Shown in pieces: positions 7,916 to 17,445 of a stretch of DNA of 64,000 bases. Positions within the stretch are counted from its first letter, which is position 1; every line of letters starts with the position of its first letter. Source of the stretch: Mariprofundus sp. KV (GTDB lineage Bacteria; Pseudomonadota; Zetaproteobacteria; Mariprofundales; Mariprofundaceae). A model generated the notes under the pieces. That model had not been told where the DNA came from, made no database searches, and saw nothing but the letters and a program-made list of their open reading frames with translations. The stretch covers positions 62,001 to 126,000 of the forward strand of contig NZ_VWNB01000007.1 of the NCBI RefSeq assembly GCF_013387475.1. The letters run 5' to 3'. The translations under genes were made by a program, and so were the position numbers.

Positions 7916-10339
7916 TCACTTCGACCACAAATCACCGGCAAAATCGTCAACCATAATCGCTTTTCGCACGGCCTCTTTTGCAGCCAACAGCAGATCAGCC
8001 TCCTCTCTGCTGATCTTCTCAGCCGTCACTGCTGTTTCGATCCATGCCGCGTAAGTGGTTTCCGGCGTATAGATAAAACCGGCAGTGCGAAGCTGCTTCT
8101 CAATCGGTTCAACCTGTATGGTCAGCGCCATAGCGTGGTGCAGGCAGCCGGTCAGGTCATCTTTATCCTCCGGGTTATAGATGCCATCAACAAGCCGCTC
8201 ACGCGCAGCTGATGGTTCGATCAGCATGCTGGCCACCTGATGTGTCAGACGATCCCCCGGCGGTTTGCGGTGCACGCCCAAGGGAAAGGCCCAGGCACGC
8301 ATTTTCCATGCCACAGGTCGCAGCGGAAAGTTGCGAATGATACCATCAAGGGCCTGCTGTACCTGATAAAGGGCAAACTGGCATGACCAGTGCACCAGCG
8401 GCAGGTCAGCTCTGCATCGCCCCTCATCCTCATAGCGTTTAAGCACAGCTGAAGTCAGATAGAGATAAGCCATGGCATCAGCAAAGCGACCTGATATCGA
8501 CTCCTTGCGTTTCAGTGCTCCTCCAAGTGTTAACAGTGCCAGATCAGCCATGGCAGCCATGGCGGCACTGTAACGGGCGATTTGCCGATAGTAGGTGGCG
8601 GTTGGCCCTGCAACCGGGGATGAGGCAAACAGAGCCCCTGAAAGGCCATAGAGCACTGCTCTGGCGGCATTGGCAATGGTGTAGCCGACATGTGACATCA
8701 GGGCGGCATCAAAGCGCAGAAGTGCTTCATCCCTATCCTCAAGCGAAGCTGCTTCAATCTCCTGTTGCAGATAGGGATGACAACGCATCGCCCCCTGCCC
8801 GAACACCATCATACTGCGAGTCAGTATATTCGCCCCCTCCACGGTGATGGCGACCGGAATCGACTGGTAGGTGCGACCAAGGTAGTTGGATGGCCCCAGA
8901 CAGATGCCGCGTCCACCATGCACATCCATTGCATCATTGATCACCACACGCATGCTCTCGGTCAAATAGCGTTTGGCGATCGCAGTCAGCACAGCCGGTT
9001 TCTCGCCCTGATCAAGTGCTGAGGTGGTTAATCGTACTGTGGCATCCATCATATAGGTCAGGCCGCCAATGCGTGCCAGCGCCTCCTCCACCCCCTCAAA
9101 GTTACCAATAGATGTCCTGAACTGTTTGCGCAGCCGGGCATAGGCGCCGGTTGTGTCACACGCCATCTTACCGGCTGCGGCACTAAGTGAAGGCAGTGAA
9201 ATACCACGGCCAATGGAGAGCCGTTCAACCAGCATGCGCCACCCCTTACCGATCATCTTCTCACCGCCAATGACCCAATCCAGCGGAATGATCACATCCA
9301 CACCACGGTTCGGGCCATTAAGAAAGGCGATATTCAACGGATCATGACGGGCACCAATCTCGATACCGGGAAAATCGGTTGGCACCAGTGCGCAGGTGAT
9401 GCCCAGATCCTCCTGATCACCCAGCAGATGGTCAGGATCATAGGCGTGAAATGCCAGACCCAGCACGGTAGCAATCGGGCCAAGGGTGATATAGCGCTTC
9501 TCCCAGTTCAGTCTGAGACCCAACCGCTGTTCTCCTTCAAACTCGATGTTGCAGACGATACCTGTATCGGGAATTGAGCCGGCATCCGAGCCGGCATCCG
9601 GGCCGGTCAGTGCAAAACAGGGCACCTCATCACCAGCTGCCAAGCGTGGCAGATAGTGATTCTTCTGTTCCTCTGTTCCATAGGCCATAAGGAGCTCGGC
9701 CGGCCCCAGCGAATTGGGCACCATCACCGTCACCGCCGCCGCACCGCTACGGCTGGCGATCTTCTGAATCACACAGGCATGTGCATAGGCTGAGAACTCA
9801 AGGCCACCGTAGGATTTCGGGATAATCATGGCGAAGAAACCATGGCTGCGAATATAATGCCACACCTCAGGTGGAAGATCGCGAAGCTCATGGTTAATCT
9901 GCCAGTCATTGAGCATGGCACAGAGCTCATTTACCGGCCCATCAAGAAAGGCCTGCTCCTCACTGCTTAACTGCGCTTTAGGGGTTTTCAGCAGGATATC
10001 CCAATCGGGATTACCCTGAAAAAGTTCTGCATCCCACCAAACAGTTCCGGCCTCTACCGCATCACGCTCAGTCTGTGACATCGGTGGTAGCACTTTACGG
10101 ATATATGTCAGAATTGGGCTACTGACCCGGCTTTTGCGAATCTCATCAAAACCGAGCAGTAAAAAAGCCAGCGCAATCAGAACAAAGAGTATGCTTCCGA
10201 TTGTCATATTCAGGCCTGCTCCGATGAGCAGGAAATCAGAGATTGTTAACAGGGCAAGCCAGATATGCAGAGAGAGTTTGGTGTTGGCCAACAGAAACAG
10301 AACACCGAAAAACAGGGCCAGAATAAGCATCCACAACAT
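7916..10339 (-). CDS. fadE: Acyl-CoA dehydrogenase FadE
   Basis: 807 residues, close to E. coli FadE (814) and longer than ordinary acyl-CoA dehydrogenases (about 380). The N-terminus has two to three membrane segments (residues 1-65). The flavoprotein dehydrogenase core follows (ELCAMLNDWQ..., ALTGPDAGSDAGS, SIGRGISLPSLS, GARGIC-like HGGRGICLGPSNYLGR) and then the FadE-specific DUF1974 C-terminal domain. It catalyses the first FAD-dependent step of fatty-acid beta-oxidation at the inner membrane. It lies downstream of fadL on the same strand, separated from it by a strong hairpin, so the two are probably separate transcripts. The beta-oxidation thiolase and hydratase genes are not in the window. 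Confidence 0.92.
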   Translation of the reverse strand: MLWMLILALFFGVLFLLANTKLSLHIWLALLTISDFLLIGAGLNMTIGSILFVLIALAFLLLGFDEIRKSRVSSPILTYIRKVLPPMSQTERDAVEAGTVWWDAELFQGNPDWDILLKTPKAQLSSEEQAFLDGPVNELCAMLNDWQINHELRDLPPEVWHYIRSHGFFAMIIPKSYGGLEFSAYAHACVIQKIASRSGAAAVTVMVPNSLGPAELLMAYGTEEQKNHYLPRLAAGDEVPCFALTGPDAGSDAGSIPDTGIVCNIEFEGEQRLGLRLNWEKRYITLGPIATVLGLAFHAYDPDHLLGDQEDLGITCALVPTDFPGIEIGARHDPLNIAFLNGPNRGVDVIIPLDWVIGGEKMIGKGWRMLVERLSIGRGISLPSLSAAAGKMACDTTGAYARLRKQFRTSIGNFEGVEEALARIGGLTYMMDATVRLTTSALDQGEKPAVLTAIAKRYLTESMRVVINDAMDVHGGRGICLGPSNYLGRTYQSIPVAITVEGANILTRSMMVFGQGAMRCHPYLQQEIEAASLEDRDEALLRFDAALMSHVGYTIANAARAVLYGLSGALFASSPVAGPTATYYRQIARYSAAMAAMADLALLTLGGALKRKESISGRFADAMAYLYLTSAVLKRYEDEGRCRADLPLVHWSCQFALYQVQQALDGIIRNFPLRPVAWKMRAWAFPLGVHRKPPGDRLTHQVASMLIEPSAARERLVDGIYNPEDKDDLTGCLHHAMALTIQVEPIEKQLRTAGFIYTPETTYAAWIETAVTAEKISREEADLLLAAKEAVRKAIMVDDFAGDLWSK

Positions 10340-10419
10340 GGCAACCTCCTGTGGTCAGGAAAAAGAAACTAACCTTTTGTCTACAGTATAGCTTCGTATC
10401 TCTCATTCACCCAACAATA

Positions 10420-10441
10420 AAGGGGGCCAGCTGGCCCCCTT
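10420..10441 (-). terminator. Rho-independent terminator after fadL
   Basis: A perfect inverted repeat with 11-bp arms (centre CCAG/CTGG, GC-rich outer stem) lies 20 bases beyond the fadL stop. On the minus strand it is followed by the T-rich TTTATTGTT, and it sits between fadL and fadE. It should end fadL transcription. Confidence 0.75.
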
Positions 10442-10460
10442 CAATCACTCATAAGACAGA

Positions 10461-11711
10461 TCAGAAACGATAACTGAGTGATGCCATGATGATATGGGCA
10501 TCACCTGTATAGATACCGTTTTTCACAGTGTTCGGTGAACCGGGGTAAGGACCTACCGCTGACGCTGTCTGGTTTCGGGTCCGGATATAAACGTAGGCAT
10601 AAGCCAGATCAATTGTCGTATCCGGATTCACATCATAACCGTGGCCGATCGATACGATATGCCGATCATTACCCGGCACAGATGGTGAGAAATCGGCATC
10701 CCTGATAGGTGTGGGAGAAAAAACATAACCGACTCGAGCTCTCAGGTGAGGAAGATACTTCCACTCTGCACCCGCTCTGAGGTCAACGGTTGCCTTCCAG
10801 TTCTGAGGCAGATCAGTTTGACCGGTAACCGGGCCTCCCAGAACACCCTGCAGCGCAGATAGCTGAGCACGGTAGAGGGCACTGTTATAACGAATGTTGA
10901 TCGCATCATAGGTTTTCCAGTTCACCCAGTCGGCATCCAGACTAATTGTCCACTGATCATTCGGCATGAAAGCAAGGCCGACATTGACCTGATCAGGCAG
11001 TGTAACAGAGGTAGTAGCCGATGAACTGGTAGCACCCGTCAACAGTGCAAAAGCGCCCAGAGCCCGTGCTGTTCCCTTCAGATCCACCTTTATTCTGCTG
11101 CGATAGTTAATACCGAAATTAAAGCCGTCACCCTTATAGAAAATTGAGGCATTACCACCCCAACCATCACCGCTACCGCTCAGATTCTGTGCTGTATTGT
11201 TCAGATCCACCTGATTCAAATAGGCATAATCTACACCTGCAGCAAAAGAGAAACGGTCAGAGAGCTGGAATACTATACTGGGATTAACCAGCACCATATT
11301 GATGCGCGAAAAGGTGTTTTTTCCGGCGAAAGGAGCTGTTGTCGGCCAGTCCGTCTCTAGACCAAACGGAGCGTTGATGCTTAAAGCCGCTCCCAACTTG
11401 GAGCCTTCATCCCAATAGGTGAAATAGGCATGGGGAACGAAAAAAGTACCATCCTTCGCTTTGGTTACTGTAGCGCGCTCATACTGATTGCTTGTGAGGA
11501 TCAGATCACTACCGACCATAATCTGACCACCCTGAGTGAATGCCACACCAGCGGGATTATGCCATGCCGCAGAAGCATCATCAGCGATGGCAGTAAAGGC
11601 ACTACCCATACCTGTCGAACGGGTGGCCATCTCGCCAATCATAAAACCACCCGCCTGCGCGCTTTGCAGACCACAACATGTCAGAATAAAAAACCATATA
11701 AAACGTTTCAT
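10461..11711 (-). CDS. fadL: Outer membrane long-chain fatty acid transporter FadL/OmpP1 family
   Basis: 416 residues. The start is the ATG at 11711, directly after GGAGGGAGTGTT; the longer in-frame version adds 30 residues with no signal character. The signal peptide (residues 1-19, ending QSAQA) exposes a mature N-terminus GGFMIGEMATRSTGMGSAFTA. That is the typical FadL hatch start with the NPAG motif (AAWHNPAGVAFTQGGQ). Many alternating beta-strands follow, ending in the aromatic SLSYRF. FadL barrels pass hydrophobic molecules into the periplasm; pairing with fadE suggests fatty acids, but aromatic or alkane substrates are possible. Confidence 0.9.
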   Translation of the reverse strand: MKRFIWFFILTCCGLQSAQAGGFMIGEMATRSTGMGSAFTAIADDASAAWHNPAGVAFTQGGQIMVGSDLILTSNQYERATVTKAKDGTFFVPHAYFTYWDEGSKLGAALSINAPFGLETDWPTTAPFAGKNTFSRINMVLVNPSIVFQLSDRFSFAAGVDYAYLNQVDLNNTAQNLSGSGDGWGGNASIFYKGDGFNFGINYRSRIKVDLKGTARALGAFALLTGATSSSATTSVTLPDQVNVGLAFMPNDQWTISLDADWVNWKTYDAINIRYNSALYRAQLSALQGVLGGPVTGQTDLPQNWKATVDLRAGAEWKYLPHLRARVGYVFSPTPIRDADFSPSVPGNDRHIVSIGHGYDVNPDTTIDLAYAYVYIRTRNQTASAVGPYPGSPNTVKNGIYTGDAHIIMASLSYRF

Positions 11712-11797
11712 AACACTCCCTCCTCCAAAGAATTCGTGTGACAGAAACAGCATAGACAGGAATTTCCCTACTTGCAAACCGGCTTTTAGGTGGTGCG

Positions 11798-13219
11798 TCA
11801 TATTTTCAACAGCAAGCTGACCACCCTGCGGGTAGCGCTGGAGAAGAGTTTGTCTGTGTAAAAACGTCCTGCAATGCGTTTATTGGCTTCAGCCAATGTC
11901 GGGTATGGCGCAATCATTGAGGCCATAGCCCCGATCTTCATTTTCTGGCTTATGGCCAGGATCCACGGCTGAATCAATTCACCGGCGTGCAGTCCAGCGA
12001 TACCTGCACCAAGGATTACGCCTTTCGGCGTTGTAATCACCTTGATCATCCCTTCGCTCCGTCTCTCGGCCTGAGCACGGTCATTCTCAGCAAAGCTCCA
12101 GCGCAGCACACGAATCGCTATTCCCGTCTTAACTGCATCTGCTTCAGAGAGTCCGACATGGGCAAGCTCAGGGTCTGTGAAGGTCACCCATGGCACTGCC
12201 GAATAATCCACTTTGGCAGGCAACTTGAAGAGCATGTTACGAATCACAATACCAGCCTGATAGGCAGCCATATGGGTAAACTGGTATGGGCCTGCCACAT
12301 CACCAATGGCAAACACCTTTTTGTTACTGGTGCGCAGACGGGCATCAACATCAACACCATGCGGTGAGTATCTGATGCCTGCTGTTTCAAGATTCAGACC
12401 ACTGACATTGGCACGGCGACCAGTGGCAATCAGCAGATGAGATCCGATAACGCACTGCGCCCCGCCATCGGTGTTACAATATGCTGCGATTCTTCCATCA
12501 GCGGTTTTCTCAAGCCGGAGGTCTCGCCCCCCTTCATGAAATTCAACCCCCTCCTGCTGCAGCCTCTGAATAACGATCTTCGTCAATTCCGGGTCATCTT
12601 TCATCAGCAGACGGGCCATCTCCATCACCGTCACTTTGGCACCAAGGCGCCTGTGTGCCTGCGCCATCTCTATACCAATCGGACCGCCACCAATGACAAT
12701 CAGGTGTTTTACGGCTTCACGATTAGAAAAAAGATTCTCATTGGTGAGATAGGGAACCTCGTTCAACCCTTCAATCGGTGGAACAAAAGGTGATGAGCCG
12801 GTCGCAAGAACAAAGTACTTCGCCCTGATCAGTTGATCTCCGGCTCTGACCGTATCGCTATCGATAAAACTTGCAGCGGCACGAATCACGGTGACACCCA
12901 AACCCTCAAAGCGTTCCTGTGAATCATTCGGTGCAATCGATGCAATCACCTGCTGCACATGCCTATTCACTGTTGACCAGTCGACCAGCGGTTCTGTGCC
13001 CTGGATGCCAAACTGTGCCGATTCACGGCATGTGTGTGCGACATGGGCCGCAGCAAGCAGCGCCTTGGAGGGCACGCAGCCCGCATTCAGACAGTCGCCG
13101 CCCATCTCACCCTTTTCAATGAGTGCCACTTTCGCCCCCATCTGGGAGGCACCGGCAGCTACGCTCAATCCCCCCGATCCGGCACCAATCACACAGATAT
13201 CTACATGGATCGTATCCAT
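11798..13219 (-). CDS. FAD-dependent pyridine nucleotide-disulfide oxidoreductase, MerA/Lpd-like
   Basis: 473 residues. N-terminal FAD-binding GAGSGGLSVA; redox-active disulfide GGDCLNAGCVPSK (Cys43 and Cys48); NAD(P)-binding GGGPIGIEMA (about 175); second FAD motif FAIGDVAG (about 305); C-terminal dimerisation domain. The catalytic His of lipoamide dehydrogenase (HPTLSE) is replaced by Tyr (APYPTLAE). This points away from a true dihydrolipoyl dehydrogenase and toward the MerA-like branch often linked to TVP38 membrane proteins; the distal CC pair of mercuric reductase is also absent. It overlaps the TVP38 gene stop, so the two are coupled. The substrate is unknown; a thiol or disulfide redox role is inferred. 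Confidence 0.82.
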   Translation of the reverse strand: MDTIHVDICVIGAGSGGLSVAAGASQMGAKVALIEKGEMGGDCLNAGCVPSKALLAAAHVAHTCRESAQFGIQGTEPLVDWSTVNRHVQQVIASIAPNDSQERFEGLGVTVIRAAASFIDSDTVRAGDQLIRAKYFVLATGSSPFVPPIEGLNEVPYLTNENLFSNREAVKHLIVIGGGPIGIEMAQAHRRLGAKVTVMEMARLLMKDDPELTKIVIQRLQQEGVEFHEGGRDLRLEKTADGRIAAYCNTDGGAQCVIGSHLLIATGRRANVSGLNLETAGIRYSPHGVDVDARLRTSNKKVFAIGDVAGPYQFTHMAAYQAGIVIRNMLFKLPAKVDYSAVPWVTFTDPELAHVGLSEADAVKTGIAIRVLRWSFAENDRAQAERRSEGMIKVITTPKGVILGAGIAGLHAGELIQPWILAISQKMKIGAMASMIAPYPTLAEANKRIAGRFYTDKLFSSATRRVVSLLLKI

Positions 13220-13935
13220 TACTTTATCTCCTCTGCTGCAGGCTTGCGAAAACGTTTGTAGATTACGGGCATCAGGCTCAACAGAGCCAGACCAAACAGC
13301 GCCCCGAGAATTTCAGGGGTCATCACCCCCTGCAGTGAAATCTCACCACCCTGATCGAGCAGACTGCCAATCCCTGATCCGGCCAGTGCAAAGACAAAGG
13401 TGGCCGGCATAATCCCGAAGAAGGTGGCGATCAGATAAACCCTGAGCGGCACACCAAGGAACGCAGGTACCAGATTGACCAGAAAAAACGGGAAGATTGG
13501 CACCAACCTCAGCACAAGCATGTAACTCATTGCATTATCAGCAAACCCCTTCTGCATTCTGGTCACTGAATCACCGGCTTTGGCCAGCAGATAGTCACCC
13601 AGTGAACTCTTGGCGAGCAGAAACAGCAACACGGCCCCAACCGTTGCTCCGACAACCGTATACAGCCCTCCGGCAACAGCACCGAACAGAAATCCGCCAG
13701 TCACTGTCATCACCAGCCCTCCCGGCAGTGAAAAAGCGACGACCGCAACATAAACAAGCATGAAAAGTAGCGGAGCAAGAAGTGCATGCTCGGATACCCA
13801 GACGGAGAGCAGCATACGATGCTCTCTTAAGGCTTCAAAACTGAGATAACGCCCCAGATCAAAAAACAGGAACAGCCCCAGGACCAACAGCAGCAATATA
13901 AGTGGCATTAAACGTTTCAACATAAGCAGACTCAC
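13219..13935 (-). CDS. TVP38/TMEM64 (DedA-like) family membrane protein
   Basis: 238 residues with about six membrane segments. The SNARE-associated/VTT domain signature is visible: FSLPGGLVMTVTGGFLFG near residue 75, then TVVGATVGAVLLFLLAK, and RLVPIFPFFLVNLVPAFLGV near 145. These proteins are reentrant-loop lipid or solute transporters or scramblases. The stop overlaps the start of the flavoprotein gene, and its own start overlaps the secreted-protein gene. In other bacteria the TVP38 and MerA-like domains occur fused in one polypeptide, which supports a joint function. Confidence 0.85.
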   Translation of the reverse strand: MSLLMLKRLMPLILLLLVLGLFLFFDLGRYLSFEALREHRMLLSVWVSEHALLAPLLFMLVYVAVVAFSLPGGLVMTVTGGFLFGAVAGGLYTVVGATVGAVLLFLLAKSSLGDYLLAKAGDSVTRMQKGFADNAMSYMLVLRLVPIFPFFLVNLVPAFLGVPLRVYLIATFFGIMPATFVFALAGSGIGSLLDQGGEISLQGVMTPEILGALFGLALLSLMPVIYKRFRKPAAEEIK

Positions 13936-14372
13936 TCCACAATCAGCAGATAATCGGGCGTTGGGTTCAGGGGGCAGGCGTAGCGATATTCACCCGCTTC
14001 AAGACTCACCCTATAATCCTTTGTAGCACCTGTATGCAAACCACCACCAGACGTTGAAGGAAGTGTATATCTGGAGAGGCCGGCACCACGCAACCAGAAA
14101 CCCAGGGCATAGGGAACATCCCAGTTGCTTACCCGGAATATATAATCTCCGGCTTTCAGACGCAGTGCAGTTGCCTTCTGCAGTCGTAACTCGCCGGTTT
14201 TCTCATTCACTGCTGCACACGCATCGGCTGAATATGCCTTGTAGTGCACCGTATCCGCCTCTGCCTCAATGATCTGACAGGCTGTCTGCGTTAAGGTAAT
14301 CACCTCGGCTGCCTGCGCATAAGGAAGTGGCAACAGCAGCAAAAGGGTCATCGTACTCCATATCTCTCTCAT
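13932..14372 (-). CDS. Secreted protein of unknown function heading the TVP38-flavoprotein operon
   Basis: 146 residues. A clear Sec signal peptide (residues 1-21, ending AQAAE) is followed by a mostly beta-strand domain with three cysteines in the mature part. It ends EYRYACPLNPTPDYLLIVE, a pattern reminiscent of cupredoxin-like folds, but the His/Met copper ligands are not in place. Its stop overlaps the TVP38 start, so it is the first gene of a tightly coupled three-gene operon. I do not recognise the family; an exported partner of the membrane/flavoprotein pair is inferred. Confidence 0.7.
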   Translation of the reverse strand: MREIWSTMTLLLLLPLPYAQAAEVITLTQTACQIIEAEADTVHYKAYSADACAAVNEKTGELRLQKATALRLKAGDYIFRVSNWDVPYALGFWLRGAGLSRYTLPSTSGGGLHTGATKDYRVSLEAGEYRYACPLNPTPDYLLIVE

Positions 14373-14476
14373 GTTGATCTCCGTACCCTCTCAGTCGTGA
14401 CTCTTCAAAATATATTACACAGTCCACAATCACCCTTTGCTTATGTAGACTGCGCGCCTTCGCAGGAGAGAGTCAC

Positions 14477-16069
14477 ATGAGTTTGCAGTCTGAAATCGAG
14501 AAACGTCGCACCTTTGGTATTATTTCGCATCCGGATGCGGGTAAAACCACGCTGACAGAGAAACTGCTGATGTTCGGTGGTGCGATTCAGATGGCCGGTG
14601 CTGTAAAAGCACGAAAAGCGAGTAGGCATGCCACATCGGACTGGATGAAAATCGAGCAGGAGCGCGGTATCTCTGTCGCCTCATCGGTGATGAAGTTCAA
14701 CTATAAGATCGGCAAACGAGATTTTGAGGTCAACCTGCTTGATACACCGGGCCATCAGGACTTCTCCGAAGATACCTACCGCGTCCTCACTGCTGTGGAC
14801 TCAGCCATGATGGTGATCGATTCAGGTAAAGGCGTGGAGCCGCAGACCGAGAAGCTGATGGAGGTGTGCCGCATGCGCAACACCCCTATCGTCACCTTTA
14901 TCAACAAACTCGACCGTGAAGGGCTGGAGCCGCTCGATATTCTTGCCGATATTGAAGAGAAACTGCAGATCGAGTGCACCCCGATGACCTGGCCGATCGG
15001 CATGGGCAAATCGTTTAAGGGTGTTTACAACCTGTATAAGAAGGAGATCAACCTGTTTAAGGCAGGCTCTGAAACCGCCGACATCAAGAGCATCCATATC
15101 GAAGATCTGAATGATCCCAAGCTCGATGAACTTCTTGGTTCGCAGGCCGATGAGCTGCGTGAAAACATCGAACTGCTGGAGGGTGCTGCTGATCCGTTTG
15201 ATCTTGAGCACTTCCTGGCCGGCAGTCAGTCTCCTGTATTCTTCGGCTCTGCCGTCAATAACTTCGGTGTTAAAGAGCTGCTCGATGCCTTCTGTGAACT
15301 GGCTCCCCACCCCGGCCCGCGTGAAGCAATGCAACGCTCCGTGAATCCGGATGAGGAGGCCTTCTCCGGCTTCTGCTTTAAAATTCAGGCGAATATGGAT
15401 CCGGCCCATCGTGACCGTATCGCATTCTTCCGCATCTGCTCAGGTAAATTTACCAAGGGGATGAGCGTGCGTCACCACCGCATCGGTAAAGATGTGAAGA
15501 TCCCCAATGCCACCATCTTTATGGCACAGGATCGTGCCCATGTGGAAGAGGCCTATGCCGGTGACATCATCGGTATCCATAACCACGGCACGATAAAGAT
15601 CGGCGACACCTTTACCAGCAAAGAGGAGCTGAAATTCACCGGCATTCCGAACTTCGCTCCTGAACTATTCCGCCGCGTGCGGCTGATCGATCCGATGAAA
15701 CGTAAACAACTGCATAAAGGATTGATCCAGCTCTCTGAAGAGGGCGCGGTACAGGTATTCAAAACCAACATGGGCGGTGACTATATTCTTGGCGCCGTAG
15801 GTGTACTGCAGTTTGATGTTACCGTAGCACGCCTGAAGGCTGAATATAAGGTGGATGCAGATTACGTCGCAACCGACTTTCAGGTTGCCCGCTGGGTTAC
15901 ATCTGATAATGAGAAGAAACTGGCTGAATTCACCCGTCTGTTCGACTCCGCCCTGGCAGAGGATGCCGATGGCTTCCTGGCCTATCTGGCACCCAGCGCC
16001 TGGAAACTCAGCTATACAGAAGAGCAGTGGCCCGATATCACCTTCCACAAAACCCGTGAGCACATCTGA
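14477..16069 (+). CDS. prfC: Peptide chain release factor 3
   Basis: 530-residue translational GTPase, matching the RF3 length. The P-loop [14 protein letters not shown] starts near residue 18. G3 is [14 protein letters not shown] (about 93), G4 is NKLDRE (about 147), and the RF3-specific C-terminal domains are present ([14 protein letters not shown]). RF3 recycles RF1/RF2 from the ribosome after peptide release. The start follows AGGAGAG by 6 bases. It is divergent from the secreted-protein operon and stands apart from darP downstream. Confidence 0.95.
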   Translation: MSLQSEIEKRRTFGIISHPDAGKTTLTEKLLMFGGAIQMAGAVKARKASRHATSDWMKIEQERGISVASSVMKFNYKIGKRDFEVNLLDTPGHQDFSEDTYRVLTAVDSAMMVIDSGKGVEPQTEKLMEVCRMRNTPIVTFINKLDREGLEPLDILADIEEKLQIECTPMTWPIGMGKSFKGVYNLYKKEINLFKAGSETADIKSIHIEDLNDPKLDELLGSQADELRENIELLEGAADPFDLEHFLAGSQSPVFFGSAVNNFGVKELLDAFCELAPHPGPREAMQRSVNPDEEAFSGFCFKIQANMDPAHRDRIAFFRICSGKFTKGMSVRHHRIGKDVKIPNATIFMAQDRAHVEEAYAGDIIGIHNHGTIKIGDTFTSKEELKFTGIPNFAPELFRRVRLIDPMKRKQLHKGLIQLSEEGAVQVFKTNMGGDYILGAVGVLQFDVTVARLKAEYKVDADYVATDFQVARWVTSDNEKKLAEFTRLFDSALAEDADGFLAYLAPSAWKLSYTEEQWPDITFHKTREHI

Positions 16070-16073
16070 ATTA

Positions 16074-16176
16074 GACACAGATAAACGCAGATATTCGCAG
16101 ATAGAAAAAACTTAAAAACAGAAGCTACCATTCACCAAGCTGCCATGTGTTTCTCTTACTGATCTTTATCTGTGTC
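16074..16176. repeat. Interspersed-repeat-like element with 12-bp inverted ends
   Basis: GACACAGATAAA at 16074-16085 is matched in inverted orientation by TTTATCTGTGTC at 16165-16176. The left arm continues as a 10-11-base periodic pattern (ACACAGATAA, ACGCAGATAT, TCGCAGATAG). This ACAGATAAACGCAGAT pattern resembles short interspersed repeats seen in many proteobacterial intergenic regions. A small 6-bp dyad (TTGCGC..GCGCAA) follows near 16187. No ORF of note is present. Confidence 0.5.
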
Positions 16177-16279
16177 CACAGGTGAATTGCGCTTGCGCAA
16201 GAGAGAGTGCCCTGGGGCTTCTGCGTAAATCTAAAAATTTGCATAGGACAGCTTGGAGAAGGCTCGCTACACTTGCCGC

Positions 16280-16795
16280 ATGTATGATACAGAGAGTGAA
16301 GAGTTTCAGGGCGTTGAACGTTTAAACAGAACCCAGCAGAAGCGGGAGATTTCAGAGCTGCATGATCTGGCTCGAAGCCTCTCCAGGCTTGATCCGGTTG
16401 CACTGGAGAAGATGGATCTGCCTAAAGAGCTGTTCAATGCGTTGATCAGTGTGCAGAAGATGAAACATGGCGCCGAAAAACGGCAGTTCAAGTTCATCGT
16501 CAAGCTACTACGCCAAAGTCAGGATGATACCGACTCCTTCCTTGAAACCATTTCAGAGCTGGATGCCAAAAAGGAAGAACAGGATAAGAACTTTCACCGC
16601 ACCGAGCGCTGGCGTGATCGTCTGATCGCCGATGGCCACGATGCAGTAACCGAATTCATGGCTACCTATCCACAGGCTGATGTCAGTCAGATCAGGCAGC
16701 TGGTTCGCAATGCCAACAAAGAGCTGTTGCAGAACAAACCTCCCAAATCATCACGCGCCCTGTTCAAACTACTGCGTGATGTGATCTGCCAGTAA
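16280..16795 (+). CDS. darP: Ribosome biogenesis factor DarP (YjgA, DUF615)
   Basis: 171-residue DUF615 protein: highly charged and helical, with the family blocks LNRTQQKREISELHDLA, GAEKRQFKFIVKLLR, WRDRLIADG and the C-terminal NKPPKSSRALFKLLRDV. E. coli YjgA/DarP associates with late 50S precursors. The ATG at 16280 is used, although an in-frame TTG at 16253 with AGGA upstream is also possible. It stands alone, downstream of prfC and the repeat element. Confidence 0.88.
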   Translation: MYDTESEEFQGVERLNRTQQKREISELHDLARSLSRLDPVALEKMDLPKELFNALISVQKMKHGAEKRQFKFIVKLLRQSQDDTDSFLETISELDAKKEEQDKNFHRTERWRDRLIADGHDAVTEFMATYPQADVSQIRQLVRNANKELLQNKPPKSSRALFKLLRDVICQ

Positions 16796-17055
16796 AAAAG
16801 AGAGTCTGTTATTCGCGCTTGGCTGCTTTCGCCTCATTTTTTGAAATCCAGTCAGCCCGCTCTTTGTTGATCTGCTCCATGCAGTTTCCGGCTATGATAC
16901 GCCCCCCACAGGCATTACTATTACTTTTTCAGGCCATTTTCTCGCTGTTGCAAACAGGAAACAGCCTTAAATGCTGTCACTGCCTGATCAGGAGGTGAAG
17001 TATCTGCATCAATTATGATAGGGTATATGCCACTTTAAACAGTGAGAGGTTTTCC

Positions 17056-17445
17056 ATGAAACGCGTTGTTATTTCGGCACTATCGATCTTTCTTGCAACA
17101 GGCCTGAGCGCCTGTGGCGATGGCGGCAACAGCAACGACATTGTCGGCAAAACCTTGCAGAATCTGGCTAATGAGTCTCTTCCGGGTGCTGATATCACAC
17201 GCAGAGAGTGCGGCTCCTGTCACTATCTCGATAAAAATGTGCGCAAAGTCGGCCCATCACTACAGGGCATCTATGGACAGACTCCGAAAACCAAAGGTAT
17301 ACCTGTTGAAGTATGGGATGAGGCCTCTCTTGACGCATGGATAGAGAACCCTACGGGTGTAGATCCGAAAACACGCATGAAGATCCCCGGCATCAAAGAT
17401 GCTGAAAAACGGGCTCAGATCATCGAATATCTAAAACTGCTTTAA
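17056..17445 (+). CDS. Monoheme cytochrome c lipoprotein (class I)
   Basis: 129 residues. The signal peptide ends in the lipobox GLSAC (Cys20). A single heme site CGSCH (Cys52, Cys55, His56) is followed by VGPSLQGIYG and the likely axial Met in TRMKIPG (Met108), as in class I c-type cytochromes of the cytochrome c5/c552 size. It should be a membrane-tethered periplasmic electron carrier, possibly feeding the oxidases further along. It is monocistronic and convergent with the next gene. Confidence 0.85.
   Translation: MKRVVISALSIFLATGLSACGDGGNSNDIVGKTLQNLANESLPGADITRRECGSCHYLDKNVRKVGPSLQGIYGQTPKTKGIPVEVWDEASLDAWIENPTGVDPKTRMKIPGIKDAEKRAQIIEYLKLL

Noticed and set aside
16809-16880. 23-codon frame on the minus strand (MEQINKERADWISKNEAKAAKRE, 23 residues, quoted here in part: MEQINKERAD...)
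   Set aside because: Protein-like, and open a little further upstream, but without a good start or ribosome site and very short. It may be a gene remnant.
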